In this document: in pieces, positions 42,051-56,358 of the stretch | How positions within the stretch are numbered: position 1 is the first letter of the stretch | Layout of the letters: each line of letters starts with the position of its first letter | Assembly: GCF_950005125.1 (NCBI RefSeq) | Contig: NC_080097.1 | Coordinates: forward strand, 76,302,601 to 76,366,600 | Reading direction: 5' to 3' | Length of the DNA: 64,000 bases | From: Chionomys nivalis | Lineage: Eukaryota; Chordata; Mammalia; Rodentia; Cricetidae | The notes under the pieces: generated by a model | Database searches by the model: none | Seen by the model: only the letters and a program-made list of their open reading frames with translations | What the model was told of the DNA's origin: nothing | Position numbers and translations under genes: made by a program

Positions 42051-45000
42051 TGCATTTCTTAATAAAGCTTTTCCTAAAATGAATACACTTTAAAAAGAAC
42101 GTGATTATATTTAAAAGCAAAGATTCTACAGAGAAAAGGAACACGGATCTCACTTCTAACAAGCCTTTGACATGTCACAAAGAACTGCTTTGCTTTACAG
42201 AAAAAGACATGTGCGTTTCTTACTAAAGCATTTCAAGAAATGAATACACTTTCAAAAGAATGTGATTATCTTTCAAATAAAGCTTCTACAGAGAAAAGGA
42301 ATACTGATCTCACTTCAAACAATACTTTGACATGTCGCAAACAATTGCTTCTCTTTAACAAGATACACGTGTGTTTCTTAGTAAAGCTTTTCAAGAAATG
42401 AATACACTTTCAAAAGAACGTGATTATATTTCAAAGCATAGCTTCTACAGAGAAAAGGAACACTGATCTCACTTCTAACAGTAATTTGACATGTCGCAAA
42501 CAACTTTTCTTTACACAGAAAGACGTGTGTTTCTTACTAAAGCTATTTATAAAATGAATACACTTTCCAAAGAATGTGACTTTCTTTCAAAGTAAAGCTT
42601 CTACGGAGAAAAGGAACATTGATATCACTTCTAACAATAATTTGACACGTCGCAAACAACTGCTTCTCTTTACAGGGAAACACATGTGTGTTTCTTCCTA
42701 AAGCTTTTCATGAAATGAATACACTTTGAAATAAATGTGATTATCTTTCAAAGTAAAGCTTCTACAGAGAAAGGAACACTTATCTCTCTTCCAAAAATAC
42801 TTTGACATGTCGCAAAAAATGGCTTTTCTTTACAGAGAAACAGTTGTGCGTTTCTTACTAAAGCTATTTTTGAAATGAATACACTTTCAAAACAATGAGA
42901 TTATCTTTCAAAGTAAAGCTTGTAGAGAGAAAAGAAAACTGTTCTCATTTTTAACAGTAATTTGACATGTCACAAACAACTGCTTTTCTTTAGAGAGAAA
43001 TACATGTATGTTTCTTACTAAAGATTTTCAAGAAATGTATACACTTTCAAAAGAACGTGATTATCTTTCAAATTAAAGCTTGTACAGAGAAAAGGAATAT
43101 TGATCTCACTTCAAACAATATTTTGACATGTCCCAAACAACTGCTTCTCCTAACCAAGTAACACATGTGCTTTGCTTACTAAAGTTTTAAAGAAATGAAT
43201 ACACTTTTAAAAGAACATGATTATATTTCAAAGCAGAGTTTCTACAGAGAATGGAACACTGATCTCACTTCTAACAATACTTTGACATGTCGCAAACAAC
43301 TGCTTCTCTTTACAGAGAAACACTTGTGCGTTTCTTACTAAAGCTATTAATGAAATGAATACACTTTCAGAAGAATATGATTATCTTTCAAAGTAAAGTT
43401 GTACAGAGAAAGGTAAACTGATCTCACTTCTAACAATACTTTGACATGTCGCAAACAACTGCTTCTCTTTACCAAGAAACACATGTGTTTCTAACTAAAG
43501 CTGTTCAAGAAATGTATACACTTTCAAAAGAATGTGATTATCCTTCAAAGTAAAGCTTGTACAAAGAAAAGGAACACTGATATCACTTCTAACAAGACGT
43601 TGACATGTCGCAAAAAACTGCTTCTCTTTATCAAGAAACACATGTGTGTTAGTTACTAAAGCTTTTCAGGAAATGAATACACTTTCAAAAGAATGTGATT
43701 ATCTTTCAAAGTAAATCTTGTACCTAGAAAAGGAATATTGACCTCACTTCAAACAACACTTTGACATGCCGCAAACAACTGCTTCTCCTTACCAAGTAAC
43801 ACAAGTGCGTTTTAACTAAAGCTTTTCAGGAAAGAATACAGTTTCAAAATAGCGTGATTATCTTTCAATGTAAAGCTTGTACAGAGAAAAGGAACACTGA
43901 TCTCACTAATAACAATACTTTGACATGTCGCAAAAAATGGCCTCTCTTTACAGAGAAACACATGTGCGTTTCTTACTAAAGCTATTTATGAAATAAATAC
44001 ACTTTCAAAGAATGTGGTTATCTTTCAAATTAAAGCTTCTACAGAGAAAAGCAACACTGATCTCAGGTCTAATAGGACGTTGACATGTCGCAAACAACTG
44101 CTTCTCATTACCAAGAAACACATGTGCGTTTCTTACTAAAGTTTTTAAAGAAATGAATACACTTTTTAAAGAACCAATTGTATTGCAAAGCAAAGCTTCT
44201 ACAGAGAATGGAACACTGATCTCCCTTCTAACAATACTTTGACATGTCGCAAACAACAGCTTCTCTTTACAGAGAAACACTTGTGCGTTTCTTACTAAAG
44301 CTATTAATGAAATGAATACACTTTCAAAGAATGTGATTATCTTTCAAAGTAAAGCTTCTACAGAGAAATGAATACTGATCACACTTCTAACAAGACTTTG
44401 ACATGTCAGAAACAACTGCTTCTCTTTACCAAGACACACAGGAGCATTATTACTAAAGCATTTCTAGAAATGAATACACTTTCAAAAGAACGTGACTATA
44501 TTTCAAAATAAAGCTTCCACAGAGAAAATGAACACTGATCTCACTTCTAACAGTAATTTGACATGTCGAAAAGAAGTGCTTTTCTTTACAGAGAAACACA
44601 TGTACGTTTCTTACTAAAGCTTATCATGAAATGAATACACTTTCAAAAGAATATGATTATACTTCAAAGCAAAGCTTCTACAGAGAAAAGGAACACTGAT
44701 CTCACTTCTAAAAATACTTGACATGTCGGAAAAAACTGCTTCTCTTTACAGAGAAACACATATGCGTTTCTTCCTAATGCTTTTCATGAAATGAATACAC
44801 TTTGAAAAGAATGTGATTATCTTTCAAAGTAAAGCTTTTACAGAGAAAGGAACACTGATCTCTCTTCTAAAAATACTTTGACATGATGCATAATACGGCC
44901 TTTCTTTACAGAGAAACAACTGTGCGTTTCTTACTAAAGTTATATATGAAACTAATACACTTTCAAAAAACGTGATTATCTTTCAAAATAAAGCTTTGAC

Positions 45001-46818
45001 AGAGAAAAGGAAAACTGATCTCACTTCTAATAGATATTTGACAGTTGCAAACGTCTGCTTCTTTACAGAGAAACTCATGTGTGTTTCATACTAAAACTTT
45101 TTAAGAAATGAATACACATTCAAAAGAACGTGATTATCATTCAAAGCAAAGCTTCTACAGAGGATGGAACACTGATCTCACTTCTAACAAGACTTTGACA
45201 TTTAGGAAACAATTGAATCTCTTTACCAAGTAACACGTGTGTTTCTTACTAAAGCTAATCCTGAAATGAATACACTTTCAAAGGAATGTGATTATCTTTC
45301 AAAGTAAAGCTTCTACACAGAAAGGAACACTGATCTCTCTTCTAACAATACTTTGACATGTCGCAAAAAATGGCCTCTCTTTAGAGAAACACATGTGCGT
45401 TTCTTACTAAAGCTATTTATGAAATGAACACCCTTTCAAAAGAATGTGATTTTCTTTCAAAGTAAACCTGCTACAGAGAAAAGGAATACTGATTTCACTT
45501 CAAACAATACTTTGAATGTCGTAAACAACTGCTTCTCCTTACCAAGATACACATGTGTGTTTCATGCTAAAGCTTTTCAAGAAATGAATACACTTTCAAA
45601 AGAATGTGAATATCTTTCAAAGTAAAGCTTGTACAGAGAAAAGGAATACGGATCTCACTTCTACCAATACTTTAACATGTTCCAAAGAACTGCTTCTCTT
45701 TACAGAAAAACACATGTGCTTTTCTTACAAAAGCATTTCATGAAATAAATACACATTCAAAAGAACGTTATTATCTTTCAAAGTAAAACTTCTGCAGAGA
45801 AAAGGAAAACTAATCTCACTTCTAACAGTAATTTGACATGTCGCAAACATCTGCTTCTCTTTACAGAGAAACACATGTGCGTTTCTTACTAAAGCTTTTC
45901 AAGATATGAATACACTTTCAAAAGAACATGTTTATATTTCAAAACAAAGATTCTACAGAGAAAAGGAACACTGATCTCACTTCTAACAATACTTTGACAT
46001 GTCGTAAACAATGGCTTCTCTTTACAAGGAACAGTTGTGCGTTTCTTAAGTTATTTATGAAATGAATACACTTTCAAAGAATGTGATTATCTTTCAAAGT
46101 AAAGTTTCTAAAGAGAAATGAACACTGATCTCACTTCTAACAAGGCTTTGACATGTCAGAAACAACTGCCTTTCCTTACCAAGAAACACATGTGTGTTAT
46201 TACTAAAGCATTTAAAGAAATAAATACACTTTCAAAAGAACGTGATTATATTTCAAATTAAAGCTTGCACACAGAAAATGACTACTGATCTCACTTCTAA
46301 CATGTCGAAAACAACTGCTTCTCCTTACAGAGAAACACATGTGTGTTTCTTACAAAAGTATTTCATGAAATAAATGCACTTTCAAAAAAACGTGATTATC
46401 TTCCAAAGTAAAGCTTCTATAGAGAAAAGGAACACTGATCTCACTTCTCAAAAGACTTTGACATGTAGCAAAAACTGCTTCTCTTTACCAAGAAACACAT
46501 GTGTTTCTTAATAAAGCTTTTCAAGAGATGAATACACTTTCAAAAGAACATGATTATATTTCAAAGCAAAGCTTCTACAGAGAAAAGTAACACTGATCTC
46601 ACTTCTAACAGTAATTTGCCATGTTGCAAACAACTGCTTTTCTTTACAAAGAAACACTTTTGCGTTTCTTACTAAAGCTATTTTTGAAATGAACTCTTTC
46701 AAAACAATGTGATTATCTTCCAAAGTAAAGCTTCTACAGAGAAAAGGAAAACTGATCTCACTTCAAACAGTAATAGATATGTCGGAAAAATCTGCTTCTC
46801 TATAAGGAGAAGCACATG
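42051..46818. repeat. HOR unit 11: standard 30-mer (4768 bp)
   Basis: Shares with unit 12 the private CACACAGGAGC (near 44437) and CACGTGTGTTTC in monomer 3, plus the 4-bp deletion near 46047 also seen in unit 9. Units 11 and 12 are the closest neighbouring pair by the markers I scored. Confidence 0.95.
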
Positions 46819-49800
46819 TGCATTTCTTAATAAAGCTTTTCCTAAAATGAATACACTTTAAAAAGAACGTGATTATATCTAAAAGCAAAGATTCTACAGA
46901 GAAAAGGAACACGGATCTCACTTCTAACAAGCCTTTGACATGTCACAAAGAACTGCTTTGCTTTACAGAAAAAGACATGTGCGTTTCTTACTAAAGCATT
47001 TCAAGAAATGAATACACTTTCAAAAGAATGTGATTATCTTTCAAATAAAGCTTCTACAGAGAAAAGGAATACTGATCTCACTTCAAACAATACTTTGACA
47101 TGTCGCAAACAATTGCTTCTCTTTAACAAGATACACGTGTGTTTCTTAGTAAAGCTTTTCAAGAAATGAATACACTTTCAAAAGAACGTGATTATATTTC
47201 AAAGCATAGCTTCTACAGAGAAAAGGAACACTGATCTCACTTCTAACAGTAATTTGACATGTCGCAAACAACTTTTCTTTACACAGAAAGACGTGTGTTT
47301 CTTACTAAAGCTATTTATAAAATGAATACACTTTCCAAAGAATGTGACTTTCTTTCAAAGTAAAGCTTCTACGGAGAAAAGGAACATTGATATCACTTCT
47401 AACAATAATTTGACACGTCGCAAACAACTGCTTCTCTTTACAGGGAAACACATGTGTGTTTCTTCCTAAAGCTTTTCATGAAATGAATACACTTTGAAAT
47501 AAATGTGATTATCTTTCAAAGTAAAGCTTCTACAGAGAAAGGAACACTTATCTCTCTTCCAAAAATACTTTGACATGTCGCAAAAAATGGCTTTTCTTTA
47601 CAGAGAAACAGTTGTGCGTTTCTTACTAAAGCTATTTTTGAAATGAATACACTTTCAAAACAATGAGATTATCTTTGAAAGTAAAGCTTGTAGAGAGAAA
47701 AGAAAACTGTTCTCATTTTTAACAGTAATTTGACATGTCACAAACAACTGCTTTTCTTTAGAGAGAAATACATGTATGTTTCTTACTAAAGATTTTCAAG
47801 AAATGTATACACTTTCAAAAGAACGTGATTATCTTTCAAATTAAAGCTTGTACAGAGAAAAGGAATATTGATCTCACTTCAAACAATATTTTGACATGTC
47901 CCAAACAACTGCTTCTCCTAACCAAGTAACACATGTGCTTTGCTTACTAAAGTTTTAAAGAAATGAATACACTTTTAAAAGAACATGATTATATTTCAAA
48001 GCAGAGTTTCTACAGAGAATGGAACACTGATCTCACTTCTAACAATACTTTGACATGTCGCAAACAACTGCTTCTCTTTACAGAGAAACACTTGTGCGTT
48101 TCTTACTAAAGCTATTAATGAAATGAATACACTTTCAGAAGAATATGATTATCTTTCAAAGTAAAGTTGTACAGAGAAAGGTAAACTGATCTCACTTCTA
48201 ACAATACTTTGACATGTCGCAAACAACTGCTTCTCTTTACCAAGAAACACATGTGTTTCTAACTAAAGCTGTTCAAGAAATGTATACACTTTCAAAAGAA
48301 TGTGATTATCCTTCAAAGTAAAGCTTGTACAAAGAAAAGGAACACTGATATCACTTCTAACAAGACGTTGACATGTCGCAAAAAACTGCTTCTCTTTATC
48401 AAGAAACACATGTGTGTTAGTTACTAAAGCTTTTCAGGAAATGAATACACTTTCAAAAGAATGTGATTATCTTTCAAAGTAAATCTTGTACCTAGAAAAG
48501 GAATATTGACCTCACTTCAAACAACACTTTGACATGCCGCAAACAACTGCTTCTCCTTACCAAGTAACACAAGTGCGTTTTAACTAAAGCTTTTCAGGAA
48601 AGAATACAGTTTCAAAATAGCGTGATTATCTTTCAATGTAAAGCTTGTACAGAGAAAAGGAACACTGATCTCACTAATAACAATACTTTGACATGTCGCA
48701 AAAAATGGCCTCTCTTTACAGAGAAACACATGTGCGTTTCTTACTAAAGCTATTTATGAAATAAATACACTTTCAAAGAATGTGGTTATCTTTCAAATTA
48801 AAGCTTCTACAGAGAAAAGCAACACTGATCTCAGGTCTAATAGGACGTTGACATGTCGCAAACAACTGCTTCTCATTACCAAGAAACACATGTGCGTTTC
48901 TTACTAAAGTTTTTAAAGAAATGAATACACTTTTTAAAGAACCAATTGTATTGCAAAGCAAAGCTTCTACAGAGAATGGAACACTGATCTCCCTTCTAAC
49001 AATACTTTGACATGTCGCAAACAACAGCTTCTCTTTACAGAGAAACACTTGTGCGTTTCTTACTAAAGCTATTAATGAAATGAATACACTTTCAAAGAAT
49101 GTGATTATCTTTCAAAGTAAAGCTTCTACAGAGAAATGAATACTGATCACACTTCTAACAAGACTTTGACATGTCAGAAACAACTGCTTCTCTTTACCAA
49201 GACACACAGGAGCATTATTACTAAAGCATTTCTAGAAATGAATACACTTTCAAAAGAACGTGACTATATTTCAAAATAAAGCTTCCACAGAGAAAATGAA
49301 CACTGATCTCACTTCTAACAGTAATTTGACATGTCGAAAAGAAGTGCTTTTCTTTACAGAGAAACACATGTACGTTTCTTACTAAAGCTTATCATGAAAT
49401 GAATACACTTTCAAAAGAATATGATTATACTTCAAAGCAAAGCTTCTACAGAGAAAAGGAACACTGATCTCACTTCTAAAAATACTTGACATGTCGGAAA
49501 AAACTGCTTCTCTTTACAGAGAAACACATATGCGTTTCTTCCTAATGCTTTTCATGAAATGAATACACTTTGAAAAGAATGTGATTATCTTTCAAAGTAA
49601 AGCTTTTACAGAGAAAGGAACACTGATCTCTCTTCTAAAAATACTTTGACATGATGCATAATACGGCCTTTCTTTACAGAGAAACAACTGTGCGTTTCTT
49701 ACTAAAGTTATATATGAAACTAATACACTTTCAAAAAACGTGATTATCTTTCAAAATAAAGCTTTGACAGAGAAAAGGAAAACTGATCTCACTTCTAATA

Positions 49801-51586
49801 GATATTTGACAGTTGCAAACGTCTGCTTCTTTACAGAGAAACTCATGTGTGTTTCATACTAAAACTTTTTAAGAAATGAATACACATTCAAAAGAACGTG
49901 ATTATCATTCAAAGCAAAGCTTCTACAGAGGATGGAACACTGATCTCACTTCTAACAAGACTTTGACATTTAGGAAACAATTGAATCTCTTTACCAAGTA
50001 ACACGTGTGTTTCTTACTAAAGCTAATCCTGAAATGAATACACTTTCAAAGGAATGTGATTATCTTTCAAAGTAAAGCTTCTACACAGAAAGGAACACTG
50101 ATCTCTCTTCTAACAATACTTTGACATGTCGCAAAAAATGGCCTCTCTTTAGAGAAACACATGTGCGTTTCTTACTAAAGCTATTTATGAAATGAACACC
50201 CTTTCAAAAGAATGTGATTTTCTTTCAAAGTAAACCTGCTACAGAGAAAAGGAATACTGATTTCACTTCAAACAATACTTTGAATGTCGTAAACAACTGC
50301 TTCTCCTTACCAAGATACACATGTGTGTTTCATGCTAAAGCTTTTCAAGAAATGAATACACTTTCAAAAGAATGTGAATATCTTTCAAAGTAAAGCTTGT
50401 ACAGAGAAAAGGAATACGGATCTCACTTCTACCAATACTTTAACATGTTCCAAAGAACTGCTTCTCTTTACAGAAAAACACATGTGCTTTTCTTACAAAA
50501 GCATTTCATGAAATAAATACACATTCAAAAGAACGTTATTATCTTTCAAAGTAAAACTTCTGCAGAGAAAAGGAAAACTAATCTCACTTCTAACAGTAAT
50601 TTGACATGTCGCAAACATCTGCTTCTCTTTACAGAGAAACACATGTGCGTTTCTTACTAAAGCTTTTCAAGATATGAATACACTTTCAAAAGAACATGTT
50701 TATATTTCAAAACAAAGATTCTACAGAGAAAAGGAACACTGATCTCACTTCTAACAATACTTTGACATGTCGTAAACAATGGCTTCTCTTTACAAGGAAC
50801 AGTTGTGCGTTTCTTAAGTTATTTATGAAATGAATACACTTTCAAAGAATGTGATTATCTTTCAAAGTAAAGTTTCTAAAGAGAAATGAACACTGATCTC
50901 ACTTCTAACAAGGCTTTGACATGTCAGAAACAACTGCCTTTCCTTACCAAGAAACACATGTGTGTTATTACTAAAGCATTTAAAGAAATAAATACACTTT
51001 CAAAAGAACGTGATTATATTTCAAATTAAAGCTTGCACACAGAAAATGACTACTGATCTCACTTCTAACATGTCGAAAACAACTGCTTCTCCTTACAGAG
51101 AAACACATGTGTGTTTCTTACAAAAGTATTTCATGAAATAAATGCACTTTCAAAAAAACGTGATTATCTTCCAAAGTAAAGCTTCTATAGAGAAAAGGAA
51201 CACTGATCTCACTTCTCAAAAGACTTTGACATGTAGCAAAAACTGCTTCTCTTTACCAAGAAACACATGTGTTTCTTAATAAAGCTTTTCAAGAGATGAA
51301 TACACTTTCAAAAGAACATGATTATATTTCAAAGCAAAGCTTCTACAGAGAAAAGTAACACTGATCTCACTTCTAACAGTAATTTGCCATGTTGCAAACA
51401 ACTGCTTTTCTTTACAAAGAAACACTTTTGCGTTTCTTACTAAAGCTATTTTTGAAATGAACTCTTTCAAAACAATGTGATTATCTTCCAAAGTAAAGCT
51501 TCTACAGAGAAAAGGAAAACTGATCTCACTTCAAACAGTAATAGATATGTCGGAAAAATCTGCTTCTCTATAAGGAGAAGCACATG
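46819..51586. repeat. HOR unit 12: standard 30-mer (4768 bp)
   Basis: Near-copy of unit 11 (CACACAGGAGC near 49206, 4-bp deletion near 50813). It differs at ATATCTAAAAGC in monomer 1 and at a private ATCTTTGAAAG near 47676. Confidence 0.95.
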
Positions 51587-54500
51587 TGCATTTCTTAATA
51601 AAGCTTTTCCTAAAATGAATACACTTTAAAAAGAACGTGATTATATCTAAAAGCAAAGATTCTACAGAGAAAAGGAACACGGATCTCACTTCTAACAAGC
51701 CTTTGACATGTCACAAAGAACTGCTTTGCTTTACAGAAAAAGACATGTGCGTTTCTTACTAAAGCATTTCAAGAAATGAATACACTTTCAAAAGAATGTG
51801 ATTATCTTTCAAATAAAGCTTCTACAGAGAAAAGGAATACTGATCTCACTTCAAACAATACTTTGACATGTCGCAAACAATTGCTTCTCTTTAACAAGAT
51901 ACACGTGGGTTTCTTAGTAAAGCTTTTCAAGAAATGAATACACTTTCAAAAGAACGTGATTATATTTCAAAGCATAGCTTCTACAGAGAAAAGGAACACT
52001 GATCTCACTTCTAACAGTAATTTGACATGTCGCAAACAACTTTTCTTTACACAGAAAGACGTGTGTTTCTTACTAAAGCTATTTATAAAATGAATACACT
52101 TTCCAAAGAATGTGACTTTCTTTCAAAGTAAAGCTTCTACGGAGAAAAGGAACATTGATATCACTTCTAACAATAATTTGACACGTCGCAAACAACTGCT
52201 TCTCTTTACAGGGAAACACATGTGTGTTTCTTCCTAAAGCTTTTCATGAAATGAATACACTTTGAAATAAATGTGATTATCTTTCAAAGTAAAGCTTCTA
52301 CAGAGAAAGGAACACTTATCTCTCTTCCAAAAATACTTTGACATGTCGCAAAAAATGGCTTTTCTTTACAGAGAAACAGTTGTGCGTTTCTTACTAAAGC
52401 TATTTTTGAAATGAATACACTTTCAAAACAATGAGATTATCTTTCAAAGTAAAGCTTGTAGAGAGAAAAGAAAACTGTTCTCATTTTTAACAGTAATTTG
52501 ACATGTCACAAACAACTGCTTTTCTTTAGAGAGAAATACATGTATGTTTCTTACTAAAGATTTTCAAGAAATGTATACACTTTCAAAAGAACGTGATTAT
52601 CTTTCAAATTAAAGCTTGTACAGAGAAAAGGAATATTGATCTCACTTCAAACAATATTTTGACATGTCCCAAACAACTGCTTCTCCTAACCAAGTAACAC
52701 ATGTGCTTTGCTTACTAAAGTTTTAAAGAAATGAATACACTTTTAAAAGAACATGATTATATTTCAAAGCAGAGTTTCTACAGAGAATGGAACACTGATC
52801 TCACTTCTAACAATACTTTGACATGTCGCAAACAACTGCTTCTCTTTACAGAGAAACACTTGTGCGTTTCTTACTAAAGCTATTAATGAAATGAATACAC
52901 TTTCAGAAGAATATGATTATCTTTCAAAGTAAAGTTGTACAGAGAAAGGTAAACTGATCTCACTTCTAACAATACTTTGACATGTCGCAAACAACTGCTT
53001 CTCTTTACCAAGAAACACATGTGTTTCTAACTAAAGCTGTTCAAGAAATGTATACACTTTCAAAAGAATGTGATTATCCTTCAAAGTAAAGCTTGTACAA
53101 AGAAAAGGAACACTGATATCACTTCTAACAAGACGTTGACATGTCGCAAAAAACTGCTTCTCTTTATCAAGAAACACATGTGTGTTAGTTACTAAAGCTT
53201 TTCAGGAAATGAATACACTTTCAAAAGAATGTGATTATCTTTCAAAGTAAATCTTGTACCTAGAAAAGGAATATTGACCTCACTTCAAACAACACTTTGA
53301 CATGCCGCAAACAACTGCTTCTCCTTACCAAGTAACACAAGTGCGTTTTAACTAAAGCTTTTCAGGAAAGAATACAGTTTCAAAATAGCGCGATTATCTT
53401 TCAATGTAAAGCTTGTACAGAGAAAAGGAACACTGATCTCACTAATAACAATACTTTGACATGTCGCAAAAAATGGCCTCTCTTTACAGAGAAACACATG
53501 TGCGTTTCTTACTAAAGCTATTTATGAAATAAATACACTTTCAAAGAATGTGGTTATCTTTCAAATTAAAGCTTCTACAGAGAAAAGCAACACTGATCTC
53601 AGGTCTAATAGGACGTTGACATGTCGCAAACAACTGCTTCTCATTACCAAGAAACACATGTGCGTTTCTTACTAAAGTTTTTAAAGAAATGAATACACTT
53701 TTTAAAGAACCAATTGTATTGCAAAGCAAAGCTTCTACAGAGAATGGAACACTGATCTCCCTTCTAACAATACTTTGACATGTCGCAAACAACAGCTTCT
53801 CTTTACAGAGAAACACTTGTGCGTTTCTTACTAAAGCTATTAATGAAATGAATACACTTTCAAAGAATGTGATTATCTTTCAAAGTAAAGCTTCTACAGA
53901 GAAATGAATACTGATCACACTTCTAACAAGACTTTGACATGTCAGAAACAACTGCTTCTCTTTACCAAGACACACATGAGCATTATTACTAAAGCATTTC
54001 TAGAAATGAATACACTTTCAAAAGAACGTGACTATATTTCAAAATAAAGCTTCCACAGAGAAAATGAACACTGATCTCACTTCTAACAGTAATTTGACAC
54101 GTCGAAAAGAAGTGCTTTTCTTTACAGAGAAACACATGTACGTTTCTTACTAAAGCTTATCATGAAATGAATACACTTTCAAAAGAATATGATTATACTT
54201 CAAAGCAAAGCTTCTACAGAGAAAAGGAACACTGATCTCACTTCTAAAAATACTTGACATGTCGGAAAAAACTGCTTCTCTTTACAGAGAAACACATATG
54301 CGTTTCTTCCTAATGCTTTTCATGAAATGAATACACTTTGAAAAGAATGTGATTATCTTTCAAAGTAAAGCTTTTACAGAGAAAGGAACACTGATCTCTC
54401 TTCTAAAAATACTTTGACATGATGCATAATACGGCCTTTCTTTACAGAGAAACAACTGTGCGTTTCTTACTAAAGTTATATATGAAACTAATACACTTTC

Positions 54501-56358
54501 AAAAAACGTGATTATCTTTCAAAATAAAGCTTTGACAGAGAAAAGGAAAACTGATCTCACTTCTAATAGATATTTGACAGTTGCAAACGTCTGCTTCTTT
54601 ACAGAGAAACTCATGTGTGTTTCATACTAAAACTTTTTAAGAAATGAATACACATTCAAAAGAACGTGATTATCATTCAAAGCAAAGCTTCTACAGAGGA
54701 TGGAACACTGATCTCACTTCTAACAAGACTTTGACATTTAGGAAACAATTGAATCTCTTTACCAAGTAACACGTGTGTTTCTTACTAAAGCTAATCCTGA
54801 AATGAATACACTTTCAAAGGAATGTGATTATCTTTCAAAGTAAAGCTTCTACACAGAAAGGAACACTGATCTCTCTTCTAACAATACTTTGACATGTCGC
54901 AAAAAATGGCCTCTCTTTAGAGAAACACATGTGCGTTTCTTACTAAAGCTATTTATGAAATGAACACCCTTTCAAAAGAATGTGATTTTCTTTCAAAGTA
55001 AACCTGCTACAGAGAAAAGGAATACTGATTTCACTTCAAACAATACTTTGAATGTCGTAAACAACTGCTTCTCCTTACCAAGATACACATGTGTGTTTCA
55101 TGCTAAAGCTTTTCAAGAAATGAATACACTTTCAAAAGAATGTGAATATCTTTCAAAGTAAAGCTTGTACAGAGAAAAGGAATACGGATCTCACTTCTAC
55201 CAATACTTTAACATGTTCCAAAGAACTGCTTCTCTTTACAGAAAAACACATGTGCTTTTCTTACAAAAGCATTTCATGAAATAAATACACATTCAAAAGA
55301 ACGTTATTATCTTTCAAAGTAAAACTTCTGCAGAGAAAAGGAAAACTAATCTCACTTCTAACAGTAATTTGACATGTCGCAAACATCTGCTTCTCTTTAC
55401 AGAGAAACACATGTGCGTTTCTTACTAAAGCTTTTCAAGATATGAATACACTTTCAAAAGAACATGTTTATATTTCAAAACAAAGATTCTACAGAGAAAA
55501 GGAACACTGATCTCACTTCTAACAATACTTTGACATGTCGTAAACAATGGCTTCTCTTTACAAGGAACAGTTGTGCGTTTCTTACTTAAGTTATTTATGA
55601 AATGAATACACTTTCAAAGAATGTGATTATCTTTCAAAGTAAAGTTTCTAAAGAGAAATGAACACTGATCTCACTTCTAACAAGGCTTTGACATGTCAGA
55701 AACAACTGCCTTTCCTTACCAAGAAACACATGTGTGTTATTACTAAAGCATTTAAAGAAATAAATACACTTTCAAAAGAACGTGATTATATTTCAAATTA
55801 AAGCTTGCACACAGAAAATGACTACTGATCTCACTTCTAACATGTCGAAAACAACTGCTTCTCCTTACAGAGAAACACATGTGTGTTTCTTACAAAAGTA
55901 TTTCATGAAATAAATGCACTTTCAAAAAAACGTGATTATCTTCCAAAGTAAAGCTTCTATAGAGAAAAGGAACACTGATCTCACTTCTCAAAAGACTTTG
56001 ACATGTAGCAAAAACTGCTTCTCTTTACCAAGAAACACATGTGTTTCTTAATAAAGCTTTTCAAGAGATGAATACACTTTCAAAAGAACATGATTATATT
56101 TCAAAGCAAAGCTTCTACAGAGAAAAGTAACACTGATCTCACTTCTAACAGTAATTTGCCATGTTGCAAACAACTGCTTTTCTTTACAAAGAAACACTTT
56201 TGCGTTTCTTACTAAAGCTATTTTTGAAATGAACTCTTTCAAAACAATGTGATTATCTTCCAAAGTAAAGCTTCTACAGAGAAAAGGAAAACTGATCTCA
56301 CTTCAAACAGTAATAGATATGTCGGAAAAATCTGCTTCTCTATAAGGAGAAGCACATG
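51587..56358. repeat. HOR unit 13: standard 30-mer (4772 bp)
   Basis: Full length without the 4-bp deletion. Private changes are TAGCGCGATTATC near 53390 and TTTGACACGTCGAAAAG near 54097. Confidence 0.95.
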